This document shows, one piece after another, positions 1 through 9,960 of a stretch of 64,000 nucleotides of DNA. How positions within the stretch are numbered: position 1 is the stretch's first letter; every line of letters starts with the position of its first letter. The notes under the pieces were generated by a model that was not told where the DNA came from, did not search any database, and worked only from the letters and a program-made list of their open reading frames with translations. The DNA comes from Petrachloros mirabilis ULC683 (GTDB lineage: Bacteria > Cyanobacteriota > Cyanobacteriia > Thermosynechococcales > Thermosynechococcaceae), in NCBI RefSeq assembly GCF_009939295.1, contig NZ_WVIC01000007.1, positions 1-64,000 of the forward strand, read 5' to 3'. The translations under genes were made by a program, and so were the position numbers.

Positions 1-47
1 TTCCACGATGATTCTCGAAAAATAGTGATTCTTTTAAGCCTGAGTAG

Positions 48-695
48 TTACAAAATGACCTGCATGGTAATGTCCGGCTTCACATTCCGGGCACCCAACA
101 AAAAGCTATTCAAGTTGCGCAGAACAGGGGTAACTGGCTTTGCCGCCACAAACCCGAGCTTGCCTTTTTTAGAAGTCAACGCCGCCACCTGTCCTGAAAT
201 AAACTGAGCTTCATCTACATCGCCAAAATAACTGCCAATATTTGGAGGTGTTTTACCCTCTTCGTAAAGCGCTCCATAGTGGAAAAATTGAACCTCAGGA
301 TACTCTTGGGCAATCCTGAGAATATGGGGGTCAAAATAGCCAAAAGAGGTCGGAAATAAAACCGTTGCACCATCCTCTTCAATCATGTTTCGCATAGCTT
401 CTTGGGCTTCCGTTGTTTCCGGGACATTTGCCTGTTCAACAACTTTCACCCCAGGAAGCTGCCCTATAGCAGCAGCACCCTCAGCATGGGCTTGGTTAAA
501 CCCATAGTCATCTTTAGCCCCAACGTAGAGAAACCCGACAGTCAAAGATTCAGTGCTTGAACCAGACTCTGCTCCGCCCTCCGAGGATGAGCTACAGCTA
601 GAGAGCTTTGTGGTCACCCCAAAAGCGGCCAGCCCCAAAAGCCCTTGCAAAACTTGACGTCGTGGCAGATACAATGTTTTTTTCGTGCGCATCAA
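48..695 (-). pseudogene. Truncated BMP-family ABC transporter substrate-binding lipoprotein
   Basis: The 215-residue product starts with a twin-arginine-like RRQ signal segment and a Ser/Cys-rich lipobox region (about residues 25-38). The N-terminal lobe of a BMP/Med-type periplasmic binding protein follows (VGFLYVGAKDDYGFNQAHAEG near residue 53). Such proteins are normally about 340-370 residues and bind nucleosides or similar solutes for an ABC importer. Here the reading frame stops after PDITMQVIL, where the second lobe should begin. The remaining ~47 bases to the window edge do not continue the family in any frame. I infer a break by rearrangement or insertion rather than a simple frameshift. 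No permease or ATPase gene lies on the visible side. Confidence 0.6.
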
Positions 696-726
696 GAAAG
701 CTCTCCTTCAAAGTAGACAAAGGGTG

Positions 727-780
727 TATCCCAGTTTTGCAAGTTGTCCCTCATCCCTCAGCCCCTTCTCCCAAAAAGGG
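727..780. repeat. Left part of a dispersed repeat related to 1331-1395
   Basis: This stretch and 1331-1395 share a direct repeat built on GGGTGYATCCCAGTTTTGCAA followed by a CTCATCCC..CCCCTT segment. A family 2 element is inserted at its right edge (781-956). The outer repeat appears to resume after 967 with GGGAGAAGGGGCTGGGGGA, the mirror image of CAGCCCCTTCTCCC at 759-772. It is probably the older host element. Confidence 0.5.
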
Positions 781-956
781 CTACCGTGTACACACAAGTC
801 TTGAAAAGACTCAAAATCTTTGCGCTCGCCCCCCTAGCCCCCCAAGTTTGGGGGGAATATAGTCCCAATTTTTGTTGATCTCCCCCCAAACTTGGGGGGT
901 CGGGGGGGCTAATGCAGGGTGGAATGGGTTTACCTAGAGATGTGTGTACACCGTAG
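781..956. mobile_element. Family 2 MITE-like element, 11-bp duplication CCCAAAAAGGG
   Basis: The 176-bp element has terminal inverted repeats CTACCGTGTACACACA (left) and CTACGGTGTACACACA (right, reverse complement). It is flanked by an exact 11-bp direct repeat CCCAAAAAGGG at 770-780 and 957-967. The core holds two C-tract/G-tract hairpins, the first being CCCCCCAAGTTTGGGGGG. There is no coding capacity, so any transposase must act in trans. Confidence 0.8.
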
Positions 957-1330
957 CCCAAAAAGGGAGAAGGGGCTGGGGGATTAAAATAGACTTGTAA
1001 TTAGAGTTTTCCAAATGTTAATCCTCAGATAAATTTGATTTTTCATAGATAAACTATGGGCTAATTAAAGTTATCTGATGAAGCTTAGGACAAGAATATC
1101 AGAAAATCATCAATAAAAAGTTCGATAAGGTTCGGAAAAAGTTCCTCGAAAGGCACTTCTACACTTGCGATGATAAGTAAGGCTTATCGCCATCGCCAGA
1201 ACGGTTAGGCCGTGATCTTCAGCCTTGGAGCAATGGCTATACCGCCACTTCCCTGTCCCAGTTTTGACACTGGAAGAGGCTGATGTCCCGGGCATAATGG
1301 CCATCGCTATATATACGACGATGGGTTCAG

Positions 1331-1434
1331 GGGTGCATCCCAGTTTTGCAACATGTCTCTCATCCCCCAACCCCTTAGCCCACAAGGGGAGAAAGAGAGC
1401 CGGATTCAAAGTCCCTCGCCCCCCTAGCCATTGA
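1331..1434. repeat. Dispersed C-rich repeat at the 3' end of the WD40 gene
   Basis: This is the second copy of the repeat at 727-780, continuing into a CTCGCCCCCCTAGCC tract like those in the MITE cores. It ends one base before the stop codon of the WD40 gene at 1435. The interval 957-1330 between the two repeats has no ORF I can support. Confidence 0.45.
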
Positions 1435-4400
1435 TTAGAGCAAAACTCTTTCCTCTATTAGGTCGGGGCATATTTCCAGCGCCCCTAACTGCTTGAGATT
1501 GGCTTTCTGCACAGTTGTTAGACCCCTAACATCCTCAATAATGGTTTCTTCATAGGGTCGGCGTTGATGCAAAACTCCTGTACATTCCTCGGTTTTCAAG
1601 TTCCACAGCCGAATGGTTTCATCTTGGCTGCAACTGATCAAAGTTTTCCCATCAGCACTGTAGGTGACAGAACGAACCCATCGCGTATGACCCGACAGCA
1701 CACTGAGACACTCAAGAGTCTGACAATCCCACACTTTGACAACATTGTCTGCTCCGCAACTGGCAAAAGTTTGCCCATCTGGGGCAAAAAGAACCGATAG
1801 TGCAGGGCCATGATGTCCAGAAAAGGCAGTGTAACTTTTCTCGCTTGAATTGAGCGCCCACACCTTTAGATAGCCATCGGCACTGCCACTCACCAATGTT
1901 TGTCGGTCAACGCTAATATCACAGCACCGAATCCATTGAGATGGATCGCTCAATGTTTGCAGACACTGAGCTGTATTGACATCCCAAATTTTGAGCGTTC
2001 CATCTTGGCTGCCGCTGATCAGCAAGTCACCATTCTGACTCTGTGCCAACGCCCAAACTCCTCCTGTATGGCCAGCGCAGGTGCGTCGGCAGGTTCCATT
2101 GCGCAGATTCCAGAACCTAAGGGTTCCATCAAGGCTGCAACTGTAGAGGGTTAAGCAGTCTGGACTGAAACAAATCGAAAAAATAGGACCAGAATGTCCG
2201 TGCAGTGTCTTGATCAAACGACCTGTTGCCACCTCCCATAGCTTGATGGAGCGATCTTCGCTGCCACTGGCTAGAGTCAGTCCATCAGGGCTAAAGGCAA
2301 TCGCCCAAACCCAACTGGTGTGGCTCTTCAAAGATCGCAGCAACTGCCTACTGCCAATATCCCAAAGACCAATGGTTCCATCTTGGTTGCCACTTGCCAA
2401 ACAAGGGCTTGTAGGATGACTGGCAACACACCATACGCCATTACTGTGGCCTTGCAGGGTTTTAAGGCAGCGATCAGATTGACTATCCCATAACCGTACC
2501 GATTGATCTTCACTGCCGCTCGCCAGGAGACTTCCATCTGGACTAAAGGCAACGGCAGAAATCCAGCTTCCATGCCCGCGCAGCACTTGTCGGCATATTC
2601 CTTGCTCGACTTGCCAGAGTCGAATCGTGCGGTCATCACTGCCACTGGCCAGGGTTTTGCCGTCTGGACTAAAGGCGACAGACCGCACAAGGGCTAAGTG
2701 TCCCTTGATAGATTGCAGCAGAGTATAAGACCGAATGTCCCATAGGTGAATGGTGCGATCGCCGCTGCCACAGGCCAACAAATTTCCCTGGGGACTGAAG
2801 GCGATTGACCAAATGGGCTGATTCTGAGCAGACAGGACGCCCACGTTTTTACCCGACTCCGGATTCCAGAGGCGAATCGTGCCATCCACACTGCCACTGG
2901 CCAGCAGGTGATCTAATCGACCCGGAACCCATGCCGCAAATGCCACAGAGCGAACTTCATCTCCATGCCCAGGGAGAGCGTAGCGCAATTGACCCGTCTC
3001 AACCTCCCAGATGCGAACCAGTCGATCTTCGCTTCCGGTTGCCAGCCAACGACCGCTGGGACTAAAGGCAACTGAGAACACCCGATCTGTGTACCCCGTA
3101 AAGTGCTGAATACACTCCCCAGTGTGGACATCCCATAGGTAAACACCTCGATTGGCACAGCTTGCAACATAGCGACCGTCTGGGCTAAAGGCAACTGACC
3201 AAATCCACCCTTCATCCACTCGACCTGAAAATAATAGTTTTCCTTCAGCAACCCGCCAAATATGTAGTTCATGATTGACATCCCCTGTGGCCAAATATTC
3301 ACCGTCTGGACTAAAGGCAACCGTTAAAATTTGGCCACAGGCTTGCTTGAAAACAGAATGGGAAAGATCAGCAGATTGAAAGTTACAACGATGCAAATTT
3401 ACCGATGTTAAGTGAGCCTGCCAAACCGTTAGGTACGAGAAATCCCAACCTTCCCAGCAATTTGATAACTGGGCGAGAAAGTTAAGAATGTTACCCGCGA
3501 CATAACTAGTAATCGAGGCAGGTTGATGCCGAAGCATCGCCAAAACAACCTGAAAAGAATGGACTAGACCCGGCTGCCCCAATCGACACAGCAGTCGATC
3601 TAGCAAGGGTTGCAAAATATATTGACGCTGTATTTCTCGAATGTAATCTTTGGCCTGAGCCTTCATGAGTGCATGTGTTTTGAGCAAACCAAGATCCAAG
3701 TATTTAATCTGAGTTGATACAGATAATACATCAGATTCTATATGACTTTGTAAACTTAAAAAGGTGTTAACAGTCTCCTCAATTAACTGTTCAGTCATAA
3801 ATTCCATGACAACAGGCTGGAGCGTGAAGCGAGGACTATCTTTTTCCTTCAACGCAGGCATTTTTTCGATTAAAGATCGCCGCTCTAAAGCTTCAAGTGC
3901 CTCAAATGCATTACCAGGAGATTGAGGTAAAATCAGTTGAGATTGTAGCTCAGCTAGAGTAACCGGCTCACGCTCAATAGCCAACCAATACATCACCTGC
4001 TGCTCAAGGTCTGAAAGGCGACAAATTTGGCTCGATAAAAGTTCCCGAATATCTCCGAATACGGCTGACCCAGTCTGGAGTGTATCTAGAAAAGCTCGAA
4101 GGTACCCCCCAAAGAAGTCATGAATTGCAGAGGCGACAATTTTGAGTGCCAGGGGGTTGCCAGCGTAGCACCTGCAAAGGTTCTTCCATTCGGAAGTAGA
4201 GCCATAAAAGTTTCCCTTTGCCTTTAAGACTGCTTGTACACAGTTTTCCGGTAGTCCTGTCAGGGAAAGTGCGCGAATCGGCAAACCAATCCCTGCTTCT
4301 GCTACAAACCCCTTAGGCTTTTCACGACTGGTTATCAGGACTGTGCTGCGATGAGGAACTTCACCCATTCGTTTTAGGAACTGGCCATAACCGTCGTACC

Positions 4401-5133
4401 CCAATTGATAGTCTCCTGAGTAACCGCCAGGTTGCAAGACAGTCTCAACATTATCTAGGACAATTAAGCAACGATGATCTCGCAAATAATTTAAGAGAAA
4501 TAAAAGATGTTCATTAAGTGAGGAAAAATTGGTACTGACTTTTCCAGGGGCTAAAAACTGGAGAATATCAGTCAACAAACTTTCCAGGGGAGGTGCATTA
4601 TGCAAAGAACGCCAGATGATGGAGCTAAACCGAGATTCAAGACGCTGAGCCAATTTGACAGACAGACAGGTCTTGCCGATGCCACCCATGCCAAAAATAC
4701 CGATCAGACGGCAACGATCTTGCTCAATCCAATCCTCTAGGGTCTCAAGCTCTACCTGACGGCCATGAAAAGAAGCCACGTCTACGGCTTCTCCCCAATC
4801 TACACTCGACGAGTTTTGGGTGTAGGTTGGGTCTGTATCATCCTCCTTGGTTGGAGCCTTTAGAGCTTCTTTTGCCTTACGAGCCAGGATGTACTGAACA
4901 TTATTTTTGGTTATTTTCTCACCAAATGCTTGGCTCAGAGACTGCCAAAGCTGAGAGCCAGTTTGTTTGACATACCCGACCTCATACCCAACAGAGTGCG
5001 CAATCTCTTGGTAAGAACGATCCGCCCAAACCTGTTCCAGCACCTCCAATTGAAGTCTGCTTAATCTTTTTTCACCCAAAGTCTGCTCGACAAACCCAAT
5101 TGCTGCTTCAATATCCATTGGAAAATTCAACAA
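1435..5133 (-). CDS. STAND NTPase: N-terminal HTH, NB-ARC and 14 WD40 repeats
   Basis: The 1232-residue protein has three parts. Residues 1-90 form a helix-turn-helix-type domain (SYQEIAHSVGYEVGYVKQ near 40-57) typical of cyanobacterial vMAP-associated N-termini. Residues 115-400 are an NB-ARC NTPase with Walker A GIFGMGGIGKT at 145-155, Walker B CLIVLDNVE at 222-230 and a GNPLAL motif. From about residue 600, 14 WD40 units follow (IRLWDV and GHxxxVxSVAFSPDG cores), enough for two seven-bladed propellers. STAND proteins of this type are signalling or defence switches in which a repeat domain senses a ligand and the NTPase oligomerises. No separate effector gene is adjacent. A second start at residue 6 (5118) is possible. 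The ligand is unknown. Confidence 0.9.
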   Translation of the reverse strand: MLNFPMDIEAAIGFVEQTLGEKRLSRLQLEVLEQVWADRSYQEIAHSVGYEVGYVKQTGSQLWQSLSQAFGEKITKNNVQYILARKAKEALKAPTKEDDTDPTYTQNSSSVDWGEAVDVASFHGRQVELETLEDWIEQDRCRLIGIFGMGGIGKTCLSVKLAQRLESRFSSIIWRSLHNAPPLESLLTDILQFLAPGKVSTNFSSLNEHLLFLLNYLRDHRCLIVLDNVETVLQPGGYSGDYQLGYDGYGQFLKRMGEVPHRSTVLITSREKPKGFVAEAGIGLPIRALSLTGLPENCVQAVLKAKGNFYGSTSEWKNLCRCYAGNPLALKIVASAIHDFFGGYLRAFLDTLQTGSAVFGDIRELLSSQICRLSDLEQQVMYWLAIEREPVTLAELQSQLILPQSPGNAFEALEALERRSLIEKMPALKEKDSPRFTLQPVVMEFMTEQLIEETVNTFLSLQSHIESDVLSVSTQIKYLDLGLLKTHALMKAQAKDYIREIQRQYILQPLLDRLLCRLGQPGLVHSFQVVLAMLRHQPASITSYVAGNILNFLAQLSNCWEGWDFSYLTVWQAHLTSVNLHRCNFQSADLSHSVFKQACGQILTVAFSPDGEYLATGDVNHELHIWRVAEGKLLFSGRVDEGWIWSVAFSPDGRYVASCANRGVYLWDVHTGECIQHFTGYTDRVFSVAFSPSGRWLATGSEDRLVRIWEVETGQLRYALPGHGDEVRSVAFAAWVPGRLDHLLASGSVDGTIRLWNPESGKNVGVLSAQNQPIWSIAFSPQGNLLACGSGDRTIHLWDIRSYTLLQSIKGHLALVRSVAFSPDGKTLASGSDDRTIRLWQVEQGICRQVLRGHGSWISAVAFSPDGSLLASGSEDQSVRLWDSQSDRCLKTLQGHSNGVWCVASHPTSPCLASGNQDGTIGLWDIGSRQLLRSLKSHTSWVWAIAFSPDGLTLASGSEDRSIKLWEVATGRLIKTLHGHSGPIFSICFSPDCLTLYSCSLDGTLRFWNLRNGTCRRTCAGHTGGVWALAQSQNGDLLISGSQDGTLKIWDVNTAQCLQTLSDPSQWIRCCDISVDRQTLVSGSADGYLKVWALNSSEKSYTAFSGHHGPALSVLFAPDGQTFASCGADNVVKVWDCQTLECLSVLSGHTRWVRSVTYSADGKTLISCSQDETIRLWNLKTEECTGVLHQRRPYEETIIEDVRGLTTVQKANLKQLGALEICPDLIEERVLL

Positions 5134-5401
5134 GTGCTTGGCTCGTTGTTCTCTGGTTAAGGCAACTTAAAGTAAACCTCTATCCTAGTGATCTTCAAAA
5201 GTTAGCTTTGTCGTCTTGGACACATTTCGTCCCTTGGGCAATAAAAGTTTTTGGTTTGTGTTCCTAGCATCCCCCCAGCGTAATCCGCTCAGACAAAGAC
5301 GAGACGCGGCTCAACGAGGGATTGGGCACCTAATAGGCTGTGGCTCAGCTCAGTGCTTTGATCACGAGGGAACAGAAGTGAGTTCTCTTCATACAGAGAC
5401 C

Positions 5402-5432
5402 ATCGAACTTTTCCAACTTAGATCGAACTTTT
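5402..5432. promoter_or_regulatory. Direct repeat ATCGAACTTTT x2 upstream of the porin gene
   Basis: The 11-mer ATCGAACTTTT occurs at 5402-5412 and 5422-5432, a 20-bp centre spacing (about two helical turns), some 100 bp upstream of the porin start. Paired same-face sites suggest an activator or repressor operator, possibly iron-responsive given the downstream gene; this is inference. The rest of 5134-5530 shows no supportable gene. Confidence 0.3.
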
Positions 5433-5530
5433 ATCTATCTTTTATGGCTATACGGCTCAACTTTTTTCTGGTAAAAGTAAATATCTGAAAAGGTTGATTT
5501 TTAAGCCTTAGATGTGAGGAAATCTATATT

Positions 5531-7297
5531 ATGTCATTCTGTAAATTGAATTCCGTTTTAATTTCTTCAATTTTATTTCTACCCATTCTTTTTCCATTAA
5601 CTGCTCAGGCGAGCGATCCTAAAGATCCATTTGATAGTTTCAGTGCTGGGAGTCAGCCAAGCTTTTCTAGTTACCATTTATCTCCTATACTTGATATTGA
5701 TGAAGTCGAGTCTTTTGATCAAGTCACATCTGTATCGCAACTCTCAGATGTACAGCCTACTGACTGGGCTTTTCAGGCTTTACAATCTCTGGTTGAGCGC
5801 TATGGCTGCATTGCTGGATATCCAGATGGCACATTTCGGGGCAGTCGAGGGGCGACGCGGTATGAACTGGCGGCAGCATTAAATGCCTGTCTCGATCAGA
5901 TTAGCGATCGCTTTGCTACTCAAGAAGACTTACAGACTATTCGAGCACTCCAAGAAGAATTTGCAACAGAGCTAGCAACCCTACGGGGTCGGGTCGATGC
6001 GCTGGAGGCGCGCACAGCAACTCTGGAAGCCCAGCAGTTTTCAACTACCACAAAATTAACTGGACTCGCCGCTTTTTCAATTGCTGGGGCGACTGGAAAT
6101 AATATAAGAGCCAATGGGGTAGATGGAATTTTACCCTTTAGAGCCATTGGTGAGCCTGATCGAGATGGTGCCAATCAACCTAGATTTCGTACTGTAACGG
6201 ATGACCCTAATATTACGTTTACTGGGTTAGTATGGCTGGATTTGAATACGTCATTTAGTGGTAGAGATCTGCTGAGAGTAGAGTTGGCAGCAGGAAATGG
6301 GAGTGCCCCCTCAAATGCCTTTGTCTCTGCGGGTCTTTTCAACACATCAGGGGTTAACTTTCTCAATCAAACCTCTGGTCCCAATGATGGTGTTGCTGAA
6401 TTTGTCTTGCGAGAATTATCCTATACTTTTCCAGTCGGTAGGACTTTACAGGTCGTAGCAGGGCCACGGTTGAACTTCTATCGCTATTTTGACAATAATC
6501 GCTTTACCTTTTTTCTAAATGGGGCGAATACATTTAATTCAATCAACAGTCCGTTGTTAAATGCTAGTAAGCGGGGTGCTGGTGTCGTCCTCCTTTATAC
6601 TCCTCTCGAAAATCTATCATTTCATCTCGGTTACTTGAGTCAAAGCAATGAATTTTTACCAGATTTCTTGCAGTCAGCTCCGAATTTGAATGAAGGTCTA
6701 TTTGGAGGTACAAATACAATTAATGCTGAGGTGGTCTACAGTCCAACAAGTAATGTCAACTTGCGTGCCTATTATGCACGCTCGAATATACAAAGAACAT
6801 TTGGTGGGCTAATTGGGGGGACGGCAGGACTGCCGCTGTGGGGTCTAGCTGATGATGGATTCGGCGGCGATCTAAACAATGCAACTGCTAATACTTTTGG
6901 GTTTAATTTTGATTGGTTAATAACATCTAAGTTTGGACTCTTTGGTCGGTACTATTATGCAAATACTAACCTGAAGCCTGTCGATCTCACCCGTCCTAGA
7001 GGAGATGTCAACAATCAATCCATTCAATTTGGTGTAGCCTTTCTTGATCTAGGTCGAGAAGGGGCACAGGGCACTATTTCGTTTGTAATTCCATCCGATG
7101 TGCTCAAAGGGGAGCGCTTTTTGATTTCAGGGGGGGGTGATGGCGGTATGCAAAAAGATATTGAGGTTAATTATCATTTCCCTGTCAATGACAATATTGG
7201 CATTGATGCCACTGTAATTACTATACTGAATGCGAATAACTTCAGCAACAATGATCCTGTTTTTGTGGGAACTCTCCGAACTACGTTTAGATTCTAG
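5531..7297 (+). CDS. SLH-domain OprB-type outer-membrane (iron uptake) porin
   Basis: The 588-residue protein begins with a Sec signal peptide ending near LTAQA. An SLH domain covers about residues 68-125 (QLSDVQPTDWAFQALQSLVERYGCIAGYPDG), followed by a coiled coil at about 130-175 (LATLRGRVDALEARTATLEAQQ). A C-terminal OprB-type beta barrel ends in FRTTFRF-like aromatic residues (TLRTTFRF) as expected of an outer-membrane protein. This is the architecture of cyanobacterial SomA/SomB and iron-uptake porins; the SLH domain anchors the barrel to peptidoglycan-linked polymer. The gene is noticeably more AT-rich than its neighbours. Substrate is not shown by sequence. Confidence 0.92.
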   Translation: MSFCKLNSVLISSILFLPILFPLTAQASDPKDPFDSFSAGSQPSFSSYHLSPILDIDEVESFDQVTSVSQLSDVQPTDWAFQALQSLVERYGCIAGYPDGTFRGSRGATRYELAAALNACLDQISDRFATQEDLQTIRALQEEFATELATLRGRVDALEARTATLEAQQFSTTTKLTGLAAFSIAGATGNNIRANGVDGILPFRAIGEPDRDGANQPRFRTVTDDPNITFTGLVWLDLNTSFSGRDLLRVELAAGNGSAPSNAFVSAGLFNTSGVNFLNQTSGPNDGVAEFVLRELSYTFPVGRTLQVVAGPRLNFYRYFDNNRFTFFLNGANTFNSINSPLLNASKRGAGVVLLYTPLENLSFHLGYLSQSNEFLPDFLQSAPNLNEGLFGGTNTINAEVVYSPTSNVNLRAYYARSNIQRTFGGLIGGTAGLPLWGLADDGFGGDLNNATANTFGFNFDWLITSKFGLFGRYYYANTNLKPVDLTRPRGDVNNQSIQFGVAFLDLGREGAQGTISFVIPSDVLKGERFLISGGGDGGMQKDIEVNYHFPVNDNIGIDATVITILNANNFSNNDPVFVGTLRTTFRF

Positions 7298-7426
7298 AAA
7301 TTATCCATTTGTGCGTTCACAATATTGCTGAGTTGACTGTCTATCTCACGTAACTTTCTGGTTTGGGTGGAGACTTTTTGTCGTTGCTCTCTAGGAAGCC
7401 ATGGCTTGAGGCTTGAGTTTGGCTTA

Positions 7427-7578
7427 GGGCTTGTTTGAGAAGTTGCTTAGACCTTGCACTCGCCCCCCTAGCCCCCCAATTCTGGGGGGAAATGATCAGA
7501 GCTTTTGGCTTTCTCCCCCCAATTTTGGGGGGTCGGGGGGGCTAATGCAGGGATGAATGAGGCTTTTCAAACGGCCTC
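7427..7578. mobile_element. Family 1 MITE abutting the lepA stop codon (TTA duplication)
   Basis: The 152-bp element runs from GGGCTTGTTTGAGAAG (a variant of GAGGCAGTTTGAGAAG) to ..AAACGGCCTC. It is flanked by TTA at 7424-7426 and TTA at 7579-7581. The right-hand TTA is the lepA stop codon (TAA on the minus strand). The core has C6/G6 hairpins (CCCCCCAATTCTGGGGGG and CCCCCCAATTTTGGGGGG). It is closely related to the copies at 15390 and 47864. Confidence 0.8.
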
Positions 7579-9390
7579 TTATTCATCCTTAAGTCTGAGC
7601 ACTGCCATGAAGGCTTCCTGGGGAACATCCACCCGCCCCACAGATTTCATGCGTTTTTTCCCGGCTTTTTGCTTATCGAGGAGCTTACGCTTTCGGGAAA
7701 TATCACCGCCATAGCATTTGGCCAGCACATCTTTACGCAGGGCGGGAATGCTCTCGCTAGCAATCACTTTGCTGCCAATGGAGGCCTGGATGGGGATTTT
7801 GAACTGGTGGCGAGGAATCAGCTCCCGAAGCTTACTCACTAAGGCTCTGCCCGTGTAATAGGCTTTGTCGCGATGCACAATGGTTGCTAGAGAATCAACT
7901 GGATCGGTGTTAATCAAAATATCAAGCTTGACTAGGGGATTTTCCCGGTACTCAATCAGTTGATATTCCATGCTGGCATAGCCGCGCGATCGCGACTTCA
8001 TCTGATCAAAAAAGTCCGTCACCACCTCAGCCAGAGGCAGCTCATACACCAGAGTTGTGCGTCCTGGAGTCAAGTAGCGCATATCCTTAAACACCCCACG
8101 ACGGCTCTGCCCTAGCTCCATCAATGTCCCCACAAACTCCTCAGGGGTGATCATATCCACCTGCACATAGGGCTCTTCGATCTTTTCACGGTGTTGGGGA
8201 TCCGGCAGTGTACTGGGGTTATCAATTTTCAAGACCTCACCTTTTACCGTAGTCACCCGATAGACCACAGAGGGTGCCGTAATAATGAGATCTAAGTTAT
8301 ATTCACGCTCCAGCCGCTCCTGAACAATTTCCATGTGCAGCAACCCCAGAAAGCCACACCGAAACCCAAAGCCCATGGCACTAGAAGTTTCAGGCTCATA
8401 CTGAAGAGCAGCATCATTCAAGCTCAGACGCTCCAGGGCATCCCGCAGATCTGGAAACTGATCGGCATCGGTGGGAAACATGCCACAGAAGACCATGGGT
8501 TTGGCCTCCACATAACCAGGTAACGGCTGCTGTGCAGGCTTGGCCGCCAGCGTGATGGTGTCACCCACTCGGGCATCCGTTACCGCCTTAATTGCCGCTG
8601 CAAAATAGCCCACTTCTCCAGCGTGGAGTTCTTCAACCTGAACCTGGGTGGGTGACAGTATCCCCAACTCATCAATTTCGTATTCCTTGCCTGAGGCCAT
8701 CAGTCGCACCCGATCTCCCTGGCGCACTGTGCCATCCATAACCCGGAAATAGACAATCACACCCCGGTACAGGTCATAGTAGCTGTCAAAAATCAGGGCT
8801 CTCAAGGGTTGATCAACGGTGTCCTGAGGCGGAGGCACCAGATGGACAATCGCCTCCAAAATGTCTGGAACGCCAATGCCAGCCTTCGCAGAAGCCAGAA
8901 TTGCGCCACTGCAATCTAAACCCACAATTTCCTCAATTTCTTCCTTGACGCGCTCTGGTTCCGCCCCAGGCAGATCAATTTTATTCAGCACTGGAATAAT
9001 TTCTAAATCATGCTCTAGAGCCAAATAGACATTGGCGAGGGTCTGAGCTTCAACCCCCTGGGAGGCATCCACCACCAGCAAAGCGCCCTCACAGGCGGCC
9101 AAAGAGCGCGACACTTCATAGGAAAAGTCCACATGCCCTGGGGTGTCAATCAAATTCAGCACGTAGGACTGGCCATCCTGAGCGGTATAGTTCATCCGGG
9201 CTGCTTGCAGCTTAATCGTAATACCGCGCTCTCGCTCTAGATCCATGTTGTCTAGGAACTGCTCTTTCATATCCCGATCGGTAACTGTGCCCGTGGTGTG
9301 GAGCAAGCGATCGGCCAGGGTTGATTTGCCGTGATCAATGTGGGCAATGATGGAAAAGTTGCGAATGCGGGAGACGGGCACGTCGGTCAT
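7579..9390 (-). CDS. lepA: Elongation factor 4 (LepA)
   Basis: The 603-residue translational GTPase shows G1 AHIDHGKST near residue 16, G2 with RERGIT, G3 DTPGH and G4 NKID. Domains II, III and V follow, plus the LepA-specific C-terminal domain ending [20 protein letters not shown]. LepA is ribosome-associated and acts on stalled or mistranslocated ribosomes. Full family length. The ATG at 9390 gives the canonical [19 protein letters not shown]-terminus. Its stop codon coincides with a 3-bp MITE target duplication, so transcription downstream runs into the element. Confidence 0.97.
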   Translation of the reverse strand: MTDVPVSRIRNFSIIAHIDHGKSTLADRLLHTTGTVTDRDMKEQFLDNMDLERERGITIKLQAARMNYTAQDGQSYVLNLIDTPGHVDFSYEVSRSLAACEGALLVVDASQGVEAQTLANVYLALEHDLEIIPVLNKIDLPGAEPERVKEEIEEIVGLDCSGAILASAKAGIGVPDILEAIVHLVPPPQDTVDQPLRALIFDSYYDLYRGVIVYFRVMDGTVRQGDRVRLMASGKEYEIDELGILSPTQVQVEELHAGEVGYFAAAIKAVTDARVGDTITLAAKPAQQPLPGYVEAKPMVFCGMFPTDADQFPDLRDALERLSLNDAALQYEPETSSAMGFGFRCGFLGLLHMEIVQERLEREYNLDLIITAPSVVYRVTTVKGEVLKIDNPSTLPDPQHREKIEEPYVQVDMITPEEFVGTLMELGQSRRGVFKDMRYLTPGRTTLVYELPLAEVVTDFFDQMKSRSRGYASMEYQLIEYRENPLVKLDILINTDPVDSLATIVHRDKAYYTGRALVSKLRELIPRHQFKIPIQASIGSKVIASESIPALRKDVLAKCYGGDISRKRKLLDKQKAGKKRMKSVGRVDVPQEAFMAVLRLKDE

Positions 9391-9499
9391 ACAACAGCCT
9401 GGGAATGAGAGAGCAGTAATCTTCTTATTGCGATTGTAAACGTTTGTGATATCTACTCGGTGCCCCCCGCGCCAATGGCAGTATTTTGCTCAGTTCAAC

Positions 9500-9650
9500 G
9501 TGAGTTCGACAGCTCTCGTCTGCCCTCACCCCAACCCCTCTCCCAATGTTGGGAGAGGGGCTAAAACCTTGAATTTGTGCTCTGTTCCCCCTCTCCCAAC
9601 ATTGGGAGAGGGGGCTAGGGGGTGAAGGCGGATAAGTCCTCGAACTCACG
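9500..9650. mobile_element. Family 3 MITE, copy 1 (inverted relative to 14943-15094)
   Basis: Ends are CGTGAGTTCGA and its inverse TCGAACTCACG, flanked by a 9-bp direct repeat TCAGTTCAA immediately outside both ends. Inside are two hairpins of the type CTCTCCCAATGTTGGGAGAG. Compared with the reverse complement of 14943-15094, I count only about two internal differences, so the two copies are recent. There is no ORF. Confidence 0.85.
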
Positions 9651-9671
9651 TCAGTTCAACAAAAGCCTTGA

Positions 9672-9804
9672 GAAGCTGCCTTTTAAAGTCTTGCTCTACA
9701 TTCGCCCCCAATTCCTTCTGGGGGGCTTTGATCACGCTTAAGTCCCCCAGAAGGGAGGACTTAGGGGGCGGGTGCAACGCGTTAGAAACTTTTCAAACCG
9801 CCTC
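9672..9804. mobile_element. Family 1 MITE, degenerate left end
   Basis: It starts GAAGCTGCCTTTTAAAGTC and ends AAACTTTTCAAACCGCCTC, with the subtype core CTTTGATCACGCTTAAGTCCC also seen at 22506, 36057, 50969, 52793 and 54159. The flanks TGA and AAA do not match, suggesting an older copy. Confidence 0.7.
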
Positions 9805-9866
9805 AAAGTCAAAAGGTCAAGCTCCCATGTCTGGGGCGGGTATCTATATAGCTGCAAAGATTATTT

Positions 9867-9904
9867 GGCATTTAAAATCCGGGCAAGCCCGGATTTTAAA
9901 TGCC
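9867..9904. terminator. Perfect 18-bp hairpin with 2-nt loop downstream of petJ
   Basis: The arms GGCATTTAAAATCCGGGC and its exact complement are separated by AA. The hairpin lies 56 bp beyond the petJ stop codon on the petJ transcript side. There is no long T-tract on either side, so it may be a 3'-end stabilising hairpin rather than a classical terminator. The position favours a role in petJ transcript ending. Confidence 0.5.
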
Positions 9905-9960
9905 GCACCTATGCCACCCAACCCACAAGGGGATTGGGTGTGAAAAATCATGAGACGAAA

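Noticed and set aside
1110-1434. ORFs at 1110-1409 (minus) and 1225-1434 (plus)
   Set aside because: They run through repeat sequence and have no family resemblance.
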